Positions 45,658 to 55,262 of a stretch of 64,000 nucleotides of DNA are shown here, in pieces; the first letter of the stretch is position 1; every line of letters starts with the position of its first letter. The notes under the pieces are model-generated. The model saw only the letters and a list, made by a program, of their open reading frames with translations. It was not told the DNA's origin and made no database searches. Made by a program: the position numbers and the translations under genes. Source of the DNA: Croceicoccus pelagius (GTDB lineage: Bacteria; Pseudomonadota; Alphaproteobacteria; Sphingomonadales; Sphingomonadaceae); NCBI RefSeq assembly GCF_001661915.1, contig NZ_LYWY01000040.1:186001-250000 (forward strand), read 5' to 3'.

Positions 45658-46989
45658 TCAGACAGCGGCGCGCAGCCTTGCGATAGCCCGATCCTTGCCG
45701 ATCAGCGGCAACAGCGCGTTCATGTCCGGCCCGTGGTCCATGCCGGTCAGCGCCTGTCGCAGCGGCAGGAACAGCGCCTTGCCCTTGCGGCCCGTGCTCT
45801 CCTTGAGCGCGCCCGTCAGCGTCTTCCACGCCGCCTCGTCCCACGTCATCTTGTCGGCAGCGGCGGCGGCCTCGGCGATGAAGGCGCGGTCGTCGTCGGT
45901 CATTTCGGGCCGGGGCACATCGCCTGCGATGACCTGCCACCACTCGTGCGCCTCGCTTGCCTTTTCGAGGTTCGGGCGCACTGCCAGCCACGCGGCCTCG
46001 TCCATGGCTTCGGGCAGCAGCCCTGCAACTTGCTTATAGTCCATCTGGTGCACGATCTGCGCGTTCAGCCGCAGCAGTTCCGCTTCGTCGAAACGCGCCG
46101 GTGCGCGGCCGAAGGTGGCAAGGTCGAACCCTGCGGCAAGCGAGTCCATCGACGGTTCGGCAACGATGGGCTGCGACGTGCCGATGCGGGCGAGCAGCGA
46201 GTCGATCGCCATCGGCTCAAGCCCCTGTTCGCGAAAAGTGTCGACCCCGATCGAGCCGAGACGCTTCGACAGCTTCCCCTCGCTCCCGGTCAAGAGCGCC
46301 TCGTGCGCAAAGCGTGGCGGGGTTGCGCCTAGTGCGGTGAACATCTGCAATTGGACGGCCGTATTCGAGACGTGGTCCTCACCGCGCAGCACGTCGGTCA
46401 CGCCCATGGCAATGTCGTCGACCGCGCTAGGCAACATGTAGAGCCACGACCCGTCGGCGCGGCGGATTACGGGGTCGGACATGCGATCCCCCTCGAACTT
46501 CTGGGGGCCGCGAATGCCATCGTCCCAGACGATGGGTTCGTCGCGGTCGATCAGGAAGCGCCAGTGCGGGGCGATGCCCGCAGCTTCTTTCGCGGCATGG
46601 TCGGCTTCGGTCAGGTCCAGCGCTGCGCGGTCGTAGATCGGCGGCAGGCCCCGTCCCAGCAGGACCTTGCGGCGCAGTTCCAGTTCCTGCGAGGTTTCGT
46701 AGCAGCGATAGACCCGGCCCGCCGCTTTCAGCCTCTCGAATGCTTCTTCGTAATGGGACAGGCGCTGCGACTGACGCTCCTCGCCATCGACGGCAAGACC
46801 CAGCCAGGCCAGGTCCTTGCGGATCGCCTCGACATATTCCTCTTTCGAACGTTCGGCGTCGGTATCGTCGACGCGCAGCAGGAATCGCCCGCCCGCGGCC
46901 TTGGCGAGCAAGAAGTTGTGTAGCGCCGTGCGGATATTGCCGACGTGAAGGAGCCCGGTAGGCGAAGGAGCGAAGCGCGTGATCGTCAT
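45658..46989 (-). CDS. gltX: Glutamyl-tRNA synthetase
   Basis: Class I aminoacyl-tRNA synthetase of 443 aa, slightly shorter than the usual ~470. It has the HIGH-like motif PTGLLHVGN and the KMSKS-like KLSKRLGS (after LLTGSEG). Alphaproteobacteria usually carry two GltX; the SKRLG form with an Arg in place of the final Ser is the usual second type. The specificity cannot be settled from this window alone. It starts MTITRFAPSPTG at 46989. Confidence 0.94.
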   Translation of the reverse strand: MTITRFAPSPTGLLHVGNIRTALHNFLLAKAAGGRFLLRVDDTDAERSKEEYVEAIRKDLAWLGLAVDGEERQSQRLSHYEEAFERLKAAGRVYRCYETSQELELRRKVLLGRGLPPIYDRAALDLTEADHAAKEAAGIAPHWRFLIDRDEPIVWDDGIRGPQKFEGDRMSDPVIRRADGSWLYMLPSAVDDIAMGVTDVLRGEDHVSNTAVQLQMFTALGATPPRFAHEALLTGSEGKLSKRLGSIGVDTFREQGLEPMAIDSLLARIGTSQPIVAEPSMDSLAAGFDLATFGRAPARFDEAELLRLNAQIVHQMDYKQVAGLLPEAMDEAAWLAVRPNLEKASEAHEWWQVIAGDVPRPEMTDDDRAFIAEAAAAADKMTWDEAAWKTLTGALKESTGRKGKALFLPLRQALTGMDHGPDMNALLPLIGKDRAIARLRAAV

Positions 46990-47166
46990 GGACCCGCTAT
47001 AGTGTCCGAAACCGAGGGGAAAAGGCCCGAGTTATCAGCGGGCGGCGATAGGAAAGGTTAATTCCGGATGAATGCGACTTGCCGAGGTCGATGCTGCGCA
47101 GCATAATCCCGCGCCAAGGCAGGCCGGAACACCTGTCTTCGGACATGATAAATATAAGAGGCTTGG

Positions 47167-47523
47167 ATGGTTGGAACGACACAGGTCCGGTGGTGCCCCC
47201 GCTGCAGGACATGGGGCAAGGCAACGCGAACCATGCGCGATCCCTCACGCGCTTTCGTCGCCAATTTCGAAACGGGCGCGATTCCTTTTGAATACGTGCG
47301 CGAAGGCTATCGGTGCCAGACATGCGAAGAATTGCACACGACCACGCGGATCACGAACTGCAAGCCGGAATACGTCTGGTCGGCCCGCAGCGTTCTCGCC
47401 AAGCTCTACACGCTTGACGAGGACATGCGCCGCAAGCGCGCGATCCCGATGTCGTGGGAAGGTCATCCAGAACTGTCGGACTGGTCGGAAGCAATGACCC
47501 CGCGTGCCGCCGTACGGCATTGA
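47167..47523 (+). CDS. Small four-cysteine, zinc-ribbon-like protein, unknown function
   Basis: A 118-aa protein with two Cys-x-x-Cys pairs (WCPRC at residues ~9-13 and RCQTCEE at ~49-55), a typical zinc-binding spacing, plus a further Cys in RITNCKPEYVW. The rest is basic and soluble. It is divergent from gltX and convergent with the lipoprotein gene, 5 bp apart. No known family was recognised; a zinc-dependent nucleic-acid or protein-binding role is only a guess. Confidence 0.6.
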   Translation: MVGTTQVRWCPRCRTWGKATRTMRDPSRAFVANFETGAIPFEYVREGYRCQTCEELHTTTRITNCKPEYVWSARSVLAKLYTLDEDMRRKRAIPMSWEGHPELSDWSEAMTPRAAVRH

Positions 47524-47528
47524 CGAAC

Positions 47529-48026
47529 TTACTGGCTGAACAGCGTTACCGAGTGACTGCCACCCGATAGTTGGATGCCGTTTTCGGGTGTCCGGCGCAC
47601 TTCGCTTGCCGCATCGATGGCTGCGACCATCGACGCGATTTCGGGTTCGAGCGGCGCTGCGCACGGCAGCGGCTTCGGCTTGATGTCGATGGTGATCGCA
47701 GGGGTGCGCCGCGTCGTGACCTTTTCGGCTTTGTGGGTATAGTTCCACGCGATCTGCTGGCAGTTGTCGAATTCGATCCGATCCTGCCCGATATGAATGG
47801 CAACGCCGTAATCGGCCTCGAACGGTTCGCCATCGATGCCCGCAAGCCGCCAATCACCGCGAATGGTTTCGGGCCAGGGGTTGGCAGGTTCCGGGAACTC
47901 CTCGACGATCCGCCCTTCCATCGCCGCGCGGGGATCGCCCATCGGATGCTCGCGCTCTTCCGGTTCGGGAAGCGCGGGGCCGCAGGCCGCAAGTCCCGCG
48001 AAGGCAAGGGCGGCGAGCGCCCTCAC
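47529..48026 (-). CDS. Small lipoprotein, possibly META-domain-like
   Basis: A 165-aa lipoprotein with signal peptide and lipobox LAAC (Cys15), then a Pro/Glu-rich stretch and a folded part beginning IRGDWRLAGIDGEPF that resembles the start of META/HslJ-type domains. It ends GGSHSVTLFSQ, again META-like. The ATG overlaps the nadE stop (ATGA), so it is probably coupled to NAD synthetase. The function is unknown. Confidence 0.72.
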   Translation of the reverse strand: MRALAALAFAGLAACGPALPEPEEREHPMGDPRAAMEGRIVEEFPEPANPWPETIRGDWRLAGIDGEPFEADYGVAIHIGQDRIEFDNCQQIAWNYTHKAEKVTTRRTPAITIDIKPKPLPCAAPLEPEIASMVAAIDAASEVRRTPENGIQLSGGSHSVTLFSQ

Positions 48027-49684
48027 CCCGAACGGAACCGGTGGGTAATCGGATAACGCCGGTCACGCCCGAAGTTGCGCGCGCCCAGCTTCACGCCCGG
48101 AGGGGCCTGCCGCCGTTTGTATTCGGCGACGTGGAGCAGGCGTTCGATGCGGGTCACGGTGTGGCGGTCGAAACCCTCGCCGACCAACTGGTCGACGCTC
48201 TTTTCGTGCTCCACCAGCCCCAGCAGGATGCCGTCGAGGACATCGTAGGGCGGCAACGAATCGCTGTCCTTCTGGTCGGGGCGAAGTTCCGCACTGGGCG
48301 GCTTGTCGATGATGTTCTGCGGGATGACGGGGCCGGACGGACCAAGTCCGATCTTCGGCTTGTGGTGATTGCGCCATTCCGAAATGCGGAACACCGTCGT
48401 CTTGTAGGCATCCTTCAGCGGATTGTACCCGCCCGACATGTCGCCGTAGATCGTGGCATACCCGACGCTCATCTCGCTCTTGTTGCCGGTGGTGACCAGC
48501 ATCGGGCCGAACTTGTTCGACAAAGCCATCAGCGTCACGCCGCGAATACGCGACTGGATGTTTTCCTCGGTGATGTCGACGCTCATGTCCGCGAAATCGT
48601 CTGCAAGCATCTCGTCGAAACCGGCGACGGCCGGCTGGATCGGGATGGTGGACAGGCGGCACCCGATCATCTTCGCGCACTCGGCCGCATCGTCCAGGCT
48701 TTCCTGGCTGGTGAATCGGCTGGGCAGCATGACGCACCAGACGCGATCGGGGCCCAATGCATCGGCAGCGATCGCGGCGCAGATCGCGCTGTCGATACCG
48801 CCAGACAGGCCCAGCACGATGCCGGGAAATCCGTTCTTGTCGACATAGTCGCGCAGGCCGACGACCATCGCGCAGTAGATATCCTCGGGGTGGTCGGCCA
48901 GCCGGTGCAGCGCGCCGGGCACGCAGGACCAGCCGTTCTTGCCCTTGATCCAGCGGGTCGTGACCTCGACCTCTTCCCAGTCGGGAAGCTGCGCGGCGAG
49001 CGTACCGTCACCGTTGATCACGAAGCTCGCCCCGTCGAACGCCAGTTCGTCCTGGCCGCCGACGCGGTTGAGGTAGGCCATCGGCACGCCGGTATCGATC
49101 GCGCGGCGCTTGGCCACGCCTTCGATGCGAAGCACGTCCTTCTCGATCTCGTAGGGGCTGCCGTTGACGCAGACGAAGATCTGCGCGCCCTGTTCGGCAA
49201 GGTGGCGGCAGACGGCGGGGTGCCAGATATCCTCGCAGATCGGCAGGCCGAGCATCACACCGCGGAACAGGACCGGATCGGGCAGGTCGCCCGGGCTGAA
49301 CAGGCGGGCCTCGTCGAAAGTGCCGTAATTCGGCAGTTCGTGCTTGAACCGCGTCGCGGTAATCCGCCCGCCGTCGAGCAGCGCGACACCGTTATGTAGT
49401 GCCCCGTCGCGCACGAAGACCGAACCGACCAGCATCGCGGGCCCGTCCTTCTCGGTTGCCTTGGCGAGCCGGTCCAGCTCTTCTGCCGCGCGTTCGATCA
49501 GGGCAGGCTTTTGCACCAGGTCTTCGGGCGGATAGCCGATGAGGTTCATTTCGGGAAAGACGACGAGATCGCTTTCCATCTTCGCCGCCCGGTCGCGCGC
49601 GGCCAGCATGGCTTCGGCGTTGGCAGTGATGTCCCCGACCAGCTGGTTGCACTGGACAAGCGTGATTGCGAGCGTTTCGGTCAT
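48023..49684 (-). CDS. nadE: Glutamine-dependent NAD+ synthetase
   Basis: Makes NAD from nicotinic acid adenine dinucleotide using glutamine. The 553-aa two-domain enzyme has an N-terminal nitrilase-type glutaminase with the catalytic triad visible in FPEMNLIGYPP (Glu), RFKHELPNYG (Lys) and LPICEDIW (Cys). The C-terminal synthetase has the ATP loop GLSGGIDSA. The ATG at 49684 gives MTETLAITLVQ; the in-frame extension to 49729 lacks a signal. The lipoprotein gene overlaps its end. Confidence 0.95.
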   Translation of the reverse strand: MTETLAITLVQCNQLVGDITANAEAMLAARDRAAKMESDLVVFPEMNLIGYPPEDLVQKPALIERAAEELDRLAKATEKDGPAMLVGSVFVRDGALHNGVALLDGGRITATRFKHELPNYGTFDEARLFSPGDLPDPVLFRGVMLGLPICEDIWHPAVCRHLAEQGAQIFVCVNGSPYEIEKDVLRIEGVAKRRAIDTGVPMAYLNRVGGQDELAFDGASFVINGDGTLAAQLPDWEEVEVTTRWIKGKNGWSCVPGALHRLADHPEDIYCAMVVGLRDYVDKNGFPGIVLGLSGGIDSAICAAIAADALGPDRVWCVMLPSRFTSQESLDDAAECAKMIGCRLSTIPIQPAVAGFDEMLADDFADMSVDITEENIQSRIRGVTLMALSNKFGPMLVTTGNKSEMSVGYATIYGDMSGGYNPLKDAYKTTVFRISEWRNHHKPKIGLGPSGPVIPQNIIDKPPSAELRPDQKDSDSLPPYDVLDGILLGLVEHEKSVDQLVGEGFDRHTVTRIERLLHVAEYKRRQAPPGVKLGARNFGRDRRYPITHRFRSG

Positions 49685-49794
49685 GGAGTGGCGAACGATT
49701 TTCCGTTGCGGGGCGCGATGGCCGGACAAGTGATTGCAACGGCTGGGCTAGCGCAAATCTCGCGGATGCAACAGGGGGTTCGGCACTGCCCGCG

Positions 49795-50157
49795 TTAAAG
49801 CTGCGATCCGCGATCCATCAGCCGGGCCATCCGCTCATGCAACGGTTTGTCGATTTCCTTGCGCAAATGGTCGAAGACCATGGGGCGCAGCGGCGCGCGG
49901 AACGATACGCCGACGAACGCGCCATTCTTCCAGCGCACGTCGACGACCAGTGGGCCGACGTCTTCCAGAATCATGTGGAACACGTCACCCGGCTCGCATG
50001 TGATCGCGTGATCGCGGATGCGGCAGCCGGTTTCGGAAACCTCAACGATGGAGATGACGCGCCCGACGAAAGGGCCGGACTGGATGCGACCGAAGGCCAT
50101 GCCGCGCCAGCGTTCCTGCGAACGCACATCGTGCGCCGAAAGACGCTCGTATGCCAT
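49795..50157 (-). CDS. PilZ-domain protein
   Basis: A 120-aa protein with a PilZ-like beta barrel (ISIVEVSETGCRIRD and RWKNGAFVGVSF), the fold that binds cyclic di-GMP. The N-terminal RxxxR motif is not clearly present: the nearest is HDVRSQERWRG. c-di-GMP binding is therefore uncertain; some alphaproteobacterial PilZ proteins lack it. It is divergent from the DUF294 gene. Confidence 0.78.
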   Translation of the reverse strand: MAYERLSAHDVRSQERWRGMAFGRIQSGPFVGRVISIVEVSETGCRIRDHAITCEPGDVFHMILEDVGPLVVDVRWKNGAFVGVSFRAPLRPMVFDHLRKEIDKPLHERMARLMDRGSQL

Positions 50158-50339
50158 GCCCCTGATCCCTTGGAAAAAGCCCCTCGGCGCGACGTTATAC
50201 GCAAATTACTTAAAAGCGAGCGCTTTTCGCAGACGCACAATTGTTGACCGCACTTGTCACCGGCCTAGTGCCGAATTCTCGACCTAAGTCGCAGTGGCAC
50301 CGTGCTTTGCGCAGGAGTAGCATCGGAACCGGATTTGCC

Positions 50340-52232
50340 ATGCAGGATGCGCCCGAAACTCTCGAGATCGCCGAATTCCTTCGGCAGCACCCGCCCTTCG
50401 GCGGACTGTCTGACGCAGAGCTGGCTGCGCTGATCCGCGCACTGGAAGTGCGATACTACCGGCGCGGATCGACGATCATTTCGGCAGGCGACGAGAACGA
50501 TTGGTTTTCGATGGTGCGTTCCGGCGCGGTCGAACTGCGGCTGGGTGGAAGCGATCTTAATGCGCGGCTGGGTGAAGGCGGGTGCTTCGGTTACCCCTCT
50601 CTGCTGCGTGACGGGCGCGCCCAGAACGAGGCGGTCGCGCTCGAGGATTCGCTCGTCTATCGCATCGCCAAGCCCGCGTTTCTCGCCACGATCCGCAGCC
50701 ACCCCGAATTCCGCGCCTTCTTCGAAATCGACGAAGCCGTCCGCCTGCGCCGCGCGGTGGACAGGATGCGGCAGGTCGCGTCGGCCAGCGAAGGCTCGGC
50801 TGACACCCTGGGCGCCCACGCCTCTATCGGATCGCTTGTCCGGCGCACCGGGATCGTCACCGGCGATCCGGGCATGGCCGTGTACGAAGCCGCGCGCCTC
50901 ATGACGCGCGAGGATGTCTCCACCCTCCCTATCTGCCGCGACGGCAGGCTGATCGGCATCGTCACCGACAAGGACTTGCGCCGCCGCGTTCTGGGAGTCG
51001 GGCTGAACCTGTCGAGCCCGGTCAGCGCGATCATGACCAAAGAGCCGGTGACCGCCGTACCCGATACGCCGATCCTGACCGCGCTGATCACGATGGCCGA
51101 ACGGCACATCCACCACTTGCCGATCCTCGATCCGGCGGGCGAAGTGATCGCCATTGTCTCTTCCAACGACATCCTGTCCCAGCTCGGCTCGAACGCGCTG
51201 CATATCGCCAAGGCCATTTCGGCCTCGGCGGATTCGGGACAGGTCGCCGACGCGACTTCGCAGCTTCCGCAGGCGCTGACCGGGCTGGTCGCGGCGGGCG
51301 TCGATGCCGATCACGTCTCGCGCTATGTCTCGACAATCGGTGAAGGCGCGCATCGCCATCTCCTGAAACTGGGCGAAGAGAAACTCGGCCCGCCGCCGGT
51401 GCCATACGCGCTGGCCTGCTTCGGCTCTCTCGCAAGGGCGGAACAGGCGCTGGGCTCGGACCAGGACAACGGGTTCGTCTTTGGTGAAGGATACGATACT
51501 GCGCAGCATGATGCCTATTTCGCCGAGCTTGCCCGCCACTTGTGCGACGGGCTGAACGCGGCGGGTTATCGCTATTGCCCCGGCAACATCATGGCGACCA
51601 ACCCGACCTATCGCCGGACGGCGGAGGAATGGGCCGATATCTTTCGCAGCTGGATCGAGAGCCCAGATCCGCAAGCGGTTCTGGAAAGCACGATCTTCTT
51701 CGACATGCGCGCATTGGCGGGCGAGAAATCGCTGGTCGAAGGGCTGCGGCGGGAAGTCTTCGCCGAGGCCGCCAAGAACGGCATATTCCTGTCTTTCATC
51801 GCGCGCGCCGCCGCGACGACGCGCGTGCCGCTGGGCTTTTTCCGCAACTTCCTGCTGCAGGACGATGCGGACGAAGGGCGCGTGCTCGACCTCAAGACAC
51901 AGGCCATAGCGCCCATCGTCGACATTGCGCGCACACATGCGCTGGCGAAGAAGCTGGTCGCGACCAACACGATGGAGCGCCTTTCGGGCGCAGCCGACAG
52001 CGAATCGCTGCCGCGCGATGCGGCGCGCGATCTTGCCGCCTGTTTCGAATTCGTGCGCGACGTGCGCTTCCGCCATCAAGCAGAACAGATCGTACGCGGG
52101 GAGCCGCCTTCGAACAAGCTCGATCCCGCGAGCCTGTCTCGCTTCGACCGGGAGCACTTGCGCGATGCCTTCAAGCTGATCCGCGATCAGCTTGAAAAAC
52201 TGCGCAGTCAGTTCGCAGGCGGGGTCACATGA
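50340..52232 (+). CDS. cNMP-binding/CBS/DUF294 nucleotidyltransferase-like signalling protein
   Basis: A 630-aa cytoplasmic protein built like the DUF294 signalling proteins next to ActP-type transporters. Residues ~10-120 form a cNMP-binding-like barrel (VRYYRRGSTIISAGDENDWF). A CBS pair spans ~175-300 (STLPICRDGRLIGIVTDKD, HIHHLPILDPAGEVIAIVS). A GlnE-like nucleotidyltransferase domain is near residue 360 (CFGSLARAEQALGSDQDNGF), followed by a C-terminal helical domain (DUF294_C). The ATG at 50340 follows GGATTTGCC. It overlaps the exonuclease gene (ATGA). Confidence 0.9.
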   Translation: MQDAPETLEIAEFLRQHPPFGGLSDAELAALIRALEVRYYRRGSTIISAGDENDWFSMVRSGAVELRLGGSDLNARLGEGGCFGYPSLLRDGRAQNEAVALEDSLVYRIAKPAFLATIRSHPEFRAFFEIDEAVRLRRAVDRMRQVASASEGSADTLGAHASIGSLVRRTGIVTGDPGMAVYEAARLMTREDVSTLPICRDGRLIGIVTDKDLRRRVLGVGLNLSSPVSAIMTKEPVTAVPDTPILTALITMAERHIHHLPILDPAGEVIAIVSSNDILSQLGSNALHIAKAISASADSGQVADATSQLPQALTGLVAAGVDADHVSRYVSTIGEGAHRHLLKLGEEKLGPPPVPYALACFGSLARAEQALGSDQDNGFVFGEGYDTAQHDAYFAELARHLCDGLNAAGYRYCPGNIMATNPTYRRTAEEWADIFRSWIESPDPQAVLESTIFFDMRALAGEKSLVEGLRREVFAEAAKNGIFLSFIARAAATTRVPLGFFRNFLLQDDADEGRVLDLKTQAIAPIVDIARTHALAKKLVATNTMERLSGAADSESLPRDAARDLAACFEFVRDVRFRHQAEQIVRGEPPSNKLDPASLSRFDREHLRDAFKLIRDQLEKLRSQFAGGVT

Positions 52233-52912
52233 TGCTGCCGCCCTTCAATGCGTGGCGCTTTTCACGCCGTTTCGATGCCGCCCGCAAGGCCGCACCCGAA
52301 GGGCCCTTGCGCGACTTCTACGAAGCCGGACACCCGGGCTTCGCGACGCCGGTCGAAGATCTTGAAATGATCGCGATCGACCTGGAGACCGACGGCCTCG
52401 ACTTCGATCACAGCGCCTTGCTTGAGGCAGGGCTGGTCGCGATGCGCCACGACCGCGTCTTTGCCGGCACGGGCAAGCGCATCCGCATCCGGCCACCGGC
52501 AGCCCTGTCGGAAGCCAGCGTCGTCATCCATCGCATCACCGACGAAGCGCTGAAGGATGCGCTGGACGAGGAAGCGGCGCTGGCGAAATTGCTACCGATG
52601 CTGGCAGGCAAAGTCCTTGTCGCGCACTTTGCCGAGATCGAGACCGGCTTTCTCGATGCGGCGTGCAGGCGGGTTTACGATGCGCCCTTCATCGCGCCCT
52701 TCGTGTGCACGATGGCGCTCGAGAATCGCTGGTTCCCGCGGCCGCGCGCGGCAGACGGTCTGCGCCTTGCGAAGTTACGCGCGCAGTACGGGTTGCCTGC
52801 CTACCGCGGGCACGACGGTCTGGTCGATGCACTGGCCTGCGCGGAGCTGCTGATTGCCCAGCTCGCGGTCCGGAACAGTGGGCCGACACTGGGCGATATC
52901 CTGCGCCGTTAG
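52229..52912 (+). CDS. DnaQ-like 3'-5' exonuclease
   Basis: A 227-aa DEDD-type exonuclease: Exo I IAIDLETDGLD (Asp and Glu ligands), Exo II LVAHFAEIETGFLD, and Exo III YRGHDGLVDALA (His and Asp). Small DnaQ homologues next to DUF294-symporter clusters are common in proteobacteria and may act on nucleotides rather than DNA. Its start overlaps the DUF294 stop, which suggests they work in one pathway. Confidence 0.88.
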   Translation: MMLPPFNAWRFSRRFDAARKAAPEGPLRDFYEAGHPGFATPVEDLEMIAIDLETDGLDFDHSALLEAGLVAMRHDRVFAGTGKRIRIRPPAALSEASVVIHRITDEALKDALDEEAALAKLLPMLAGKVLVAHFAEIETGFLDAACRRVYDAPFIAPFVCTMALENRWFPRPRAADGLRLAKLRAQYGLPAYRGHDGLVDALACAELLIAQLAVRNSGPTLGDILRR

Positions 52913-53044
52913 GACGCCTTCAGGCCGCTTCAACACCCTACGACTAATGTCGCGCGTGTGCGCTCTGCCGCCCCTCTATAACGTTTCAACGTCCGCATAG
53001 ACGGTTTTGCGGTCTTACAACGACCACAGGAGGGGAGGACAGCC

Positions 53045-53317
53045 ATGTCCGATGAAACACCCGATACGTCCGCATCGGCGGGGGCGTACTGGAAAAAGAA
53101 TATCCGCCTGCTCATCACGCTGATGGCCATCTGGTTCATCGTGTCGTTCGGTTTCGGCATCCTGCTGCGTGATTTCCTAGACCAGTTCATGCTCGGCGGC
53201 TTCCCGCTCGGTTTCTGGTTTGCGCAACAGGGTTCGATCTACGTCTTCATTCTCCTCGTGTTCTACTACGCGTGGAAAGTGAAGAAGATCGAACGCGAAT
53301 ACGATCTCGACGATTGA
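53045..53317 (+). CDS. DUF4212 small membrane subunit of the symporter
   Basis: A 90-aa protein with a short cytoplasmic N-terminus (about 17 residues), two membrane helices (about residues 20-42 and 60-80) and a charged tail VKKIEREYDLDD. DUF4212 genes sit directly before ActP/VC2705-type symporters and are thought to form a small subunit. A very strong Shine-Dalgarno sequence AGGAGGGGAGG precedes it. The symporter starts 10 bp later. Confidence 0.9.
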   Translation: MSDETPDTSASAGAYWKKNIRLLITLMAIWFIVSFGFGILLRDFLDQFMLGGFPLGFWFAQQGSIYVFILLVFYYAWKVKKIEREYDLDD

Positions 53318-53327
53318 GGAGGGGCAG

Positions 53328-55103
53328 ATGTCTACACAGAACCTGATCTATCTCTTCGTCGGCATCAGCTTCGCGCTGTACATCGGCATCGCCATCTGGA
53401 CGCGTGCCGGTTCGACGAAGGAATTCTACGTGGCGGGTGGCGGTGTCCATCCGATCGTCAACGGCATGGCAACGGCCGCCGACTGGATGAGCGCCGCATC
53501 GTTCATTTCCATGGCCGGTCTCATCGCCTTCATGGGCTATGACGGCTCGGTCTATCTGATGGGCTGGACCGGCGGTTACGTCGTGCTTGCCCTTTTGCTT
53601 GCGCCATACCTGCGCAAGTTCGGCCAGTTCACGGTGCCCGACTTCATCGGCACGCGCTACTATTCCAAGGTCGCGCGCACGGTGGCGGTGATCTGCCTGA
53701 TCTTCATCAGCTTCACATACATCGCCGGGCAGATGCGCGGCGTGGGTATCGTCTTTTCCCGCTTCCTCGATGTCGACGTCAACATGGGCGTCATCATCGG
53801 CATGTGCATCGTGTTCGTCTATGCGGTGCTCGGCGGCATGAAGGGCATTACCTATACCCAGGTGGCGCAGTACTGCGTGCTGATCTTTGCCTACATGGTT
53901 CCGGCCTTCTTCATCTCGATGCTGGTGACCGGCAACCCCATCCCGCAGCTTGGCCTCGGCTCCACCGTCAATGACGGGTCGGGGATGTACGTGCTGCAGA
54001 AGCTCGACGAATCGCTCCAGATGATGGGCTTCGGCCCTTATACGGACGGTTCGAAGTCGATGATCGACGTCTTCTGCATCACCGCCGCCCTGATGATCGG
54101 TACGGCAGGCCTGCCGCACGTCATCGTCCGCTTCTTCACCGTTCCCAAGGCTTCGGACGCGCGTCGTTCGGCAGGCTGGGCCCTGATCTTCATCGCGTTG
54201 CTCTACACCACGGCCCCCGCGGTCGCGGCGTTCGCTCGCCTGAACTTCAACAGCACGGTGAACGAGCAGTCGTATGCCGAAGCTCCCGGCTGGTTCAAGA
54301 ACTGGGAAAAGAACAACCTCATCGCCTGGACCGACAAGAACGGCGACGGCGTGATGCAGGTGGCAAAGGGCGACGCGTTCAAGGGCGCTCCGGAATTTGC
54401 CGAAGGCACCGGACCCAACGGCGAACGCCTCGTCTCGAACGAAGTGCTCACCGACAATGCGAACGAGGTCTACGTCGACAAGGACATCATGGTCCTTGCC
54501 AACCCCGAAATTGCGAACCTGCCTGGCTGGGTCATCGCTCTCGTCGCTGCCGGTGGTCTTGCCGCCGCGCTCTCGACGGCAGCAGGCCTGCTGCTGGTGA
54601 TTTCGACGGCGGTCAGCCATGACCTCCTGAAGTCCACCTTCAAGCCGAGCATCTCGGAAAAGGGCGAGCTGCTTGCAGCCCGCGTCGCGGCAACCTGCGC
54701 CATCGTGGTCGCCGGTATCCTCGGCATCTATCCTCCGGGCTGGGTGGCGCAGGTCGTGGCCTTCGCCTTCGGTCTTGCTGCGGCATCGCTGTTCCCGGCG
54801 ATCTTCATGGGCATCTTCTCCAAGACGATGAACAAGGAAGGCGCAATCGCGGGGATGGTCACCGGTCTCGTGTTCACGTTCGTCTATATCGCCTACTTCA
54901 AGCTGGTGAACCCGGACGCGAACGTCGCCGAAAACTGGCTGCTGGGCATCTCGCCCGAAGGCATCGGCGTGATCGGCATGGTGCTGAACTTCATCGTCGC
55001 CCTGGTGGTGATGAAGATGACGGCACCTGCCCCGGCAGAGATCGGTCGCCTGGTCGAATCGATCCGCGTGCCGCGCGGTGCAGGAGAAGCGCGCGCCCAC
55101 TAA
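53328..55103 (+). CDS. VC2705-type sodium/solute symporter
   Basis: Solute:sodium symporter (SSS family) of 591 aa, likely a carboxylate or acetate carrier by analogy with ActP. The N-terminal inverted repeat starts LYIGIAIWTRAGSTKEFYVAGGGV; the Na+ site region ADWMSAASFISMAGL is conserved. A loop of about 90 residues (NNLIAWTDKNGDGVMQVAKG) is inserted between membrane helices and looks like a degenerate EF-hand: position 12 is not acidic, so calcium binding is doubtful. The membrane core resumes with LAAALSTAAGLLLVIS. It is coupled to the DUF4212 subunit. Confidence 0.92.
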   Translation: MSTQNLIYLFVGISFALYIGIAIWTRAGSTKEFYVAGGGVHPIVNGMATAADWMSAASFISMAGLIAFMGYDGSVYLMGWTGGYVVLALLLAPYLRKFGQFTVPDFIGTRYYSKVARTVAVICLIFISFTYIAGQMRGVGIVFSRFLDVDVNMGVIIGMCIVFVYAVLGGMKGITYTQVAQYCVLIFAYMVPAFFISMLVTGNPIPQLGLGSTVNDGSGMYVLQKLDESLQMMGFGPYTDGSKSMIDVFCITAALMIGTAGLPHVIVRFFTVPKASDARRSAGWALIFIALLYTTAPAVAAFARLNFNSTVNEQSYAEAPGWFKNWEKNNLIAWTDKNGDGVMQVAKGDAFKGAPEFAEGTGPNGERLVSNEVLTDNANEVYVDKDIMVLANPEIANLPGWVIALVAAGGLAAALSTAAGLLLVISTAVSHDLLKSTFKPSISEKGELLAARVAATCAIVVAGILGIYPPGWVAQVVAFAFGLAAASLFPAIFMGIFSKTMNKEGAIAGMVTGLVFTFVYIAYFKLVNPDANVAENWLLGISPEGIGVIGMVLNFIVALVVMKMTAPAPAEIGRLVESIRVPRGAGEARAH

Positions 55104-55262
55104 GGCCAAGGCGCCAACCGGCTCCCCCCTCCTGGGGGTCCCTCGGCGGGGGCGGCAGCACAAGCTGTCGTCCCCGTCATCATTTGGCCCGTGCTATTTG
55201 TACGCGGCGAACTTTGCCCTAGAACTCAGGACTTCGGATCGAGAGGACCTGCCGGAAAGCCC

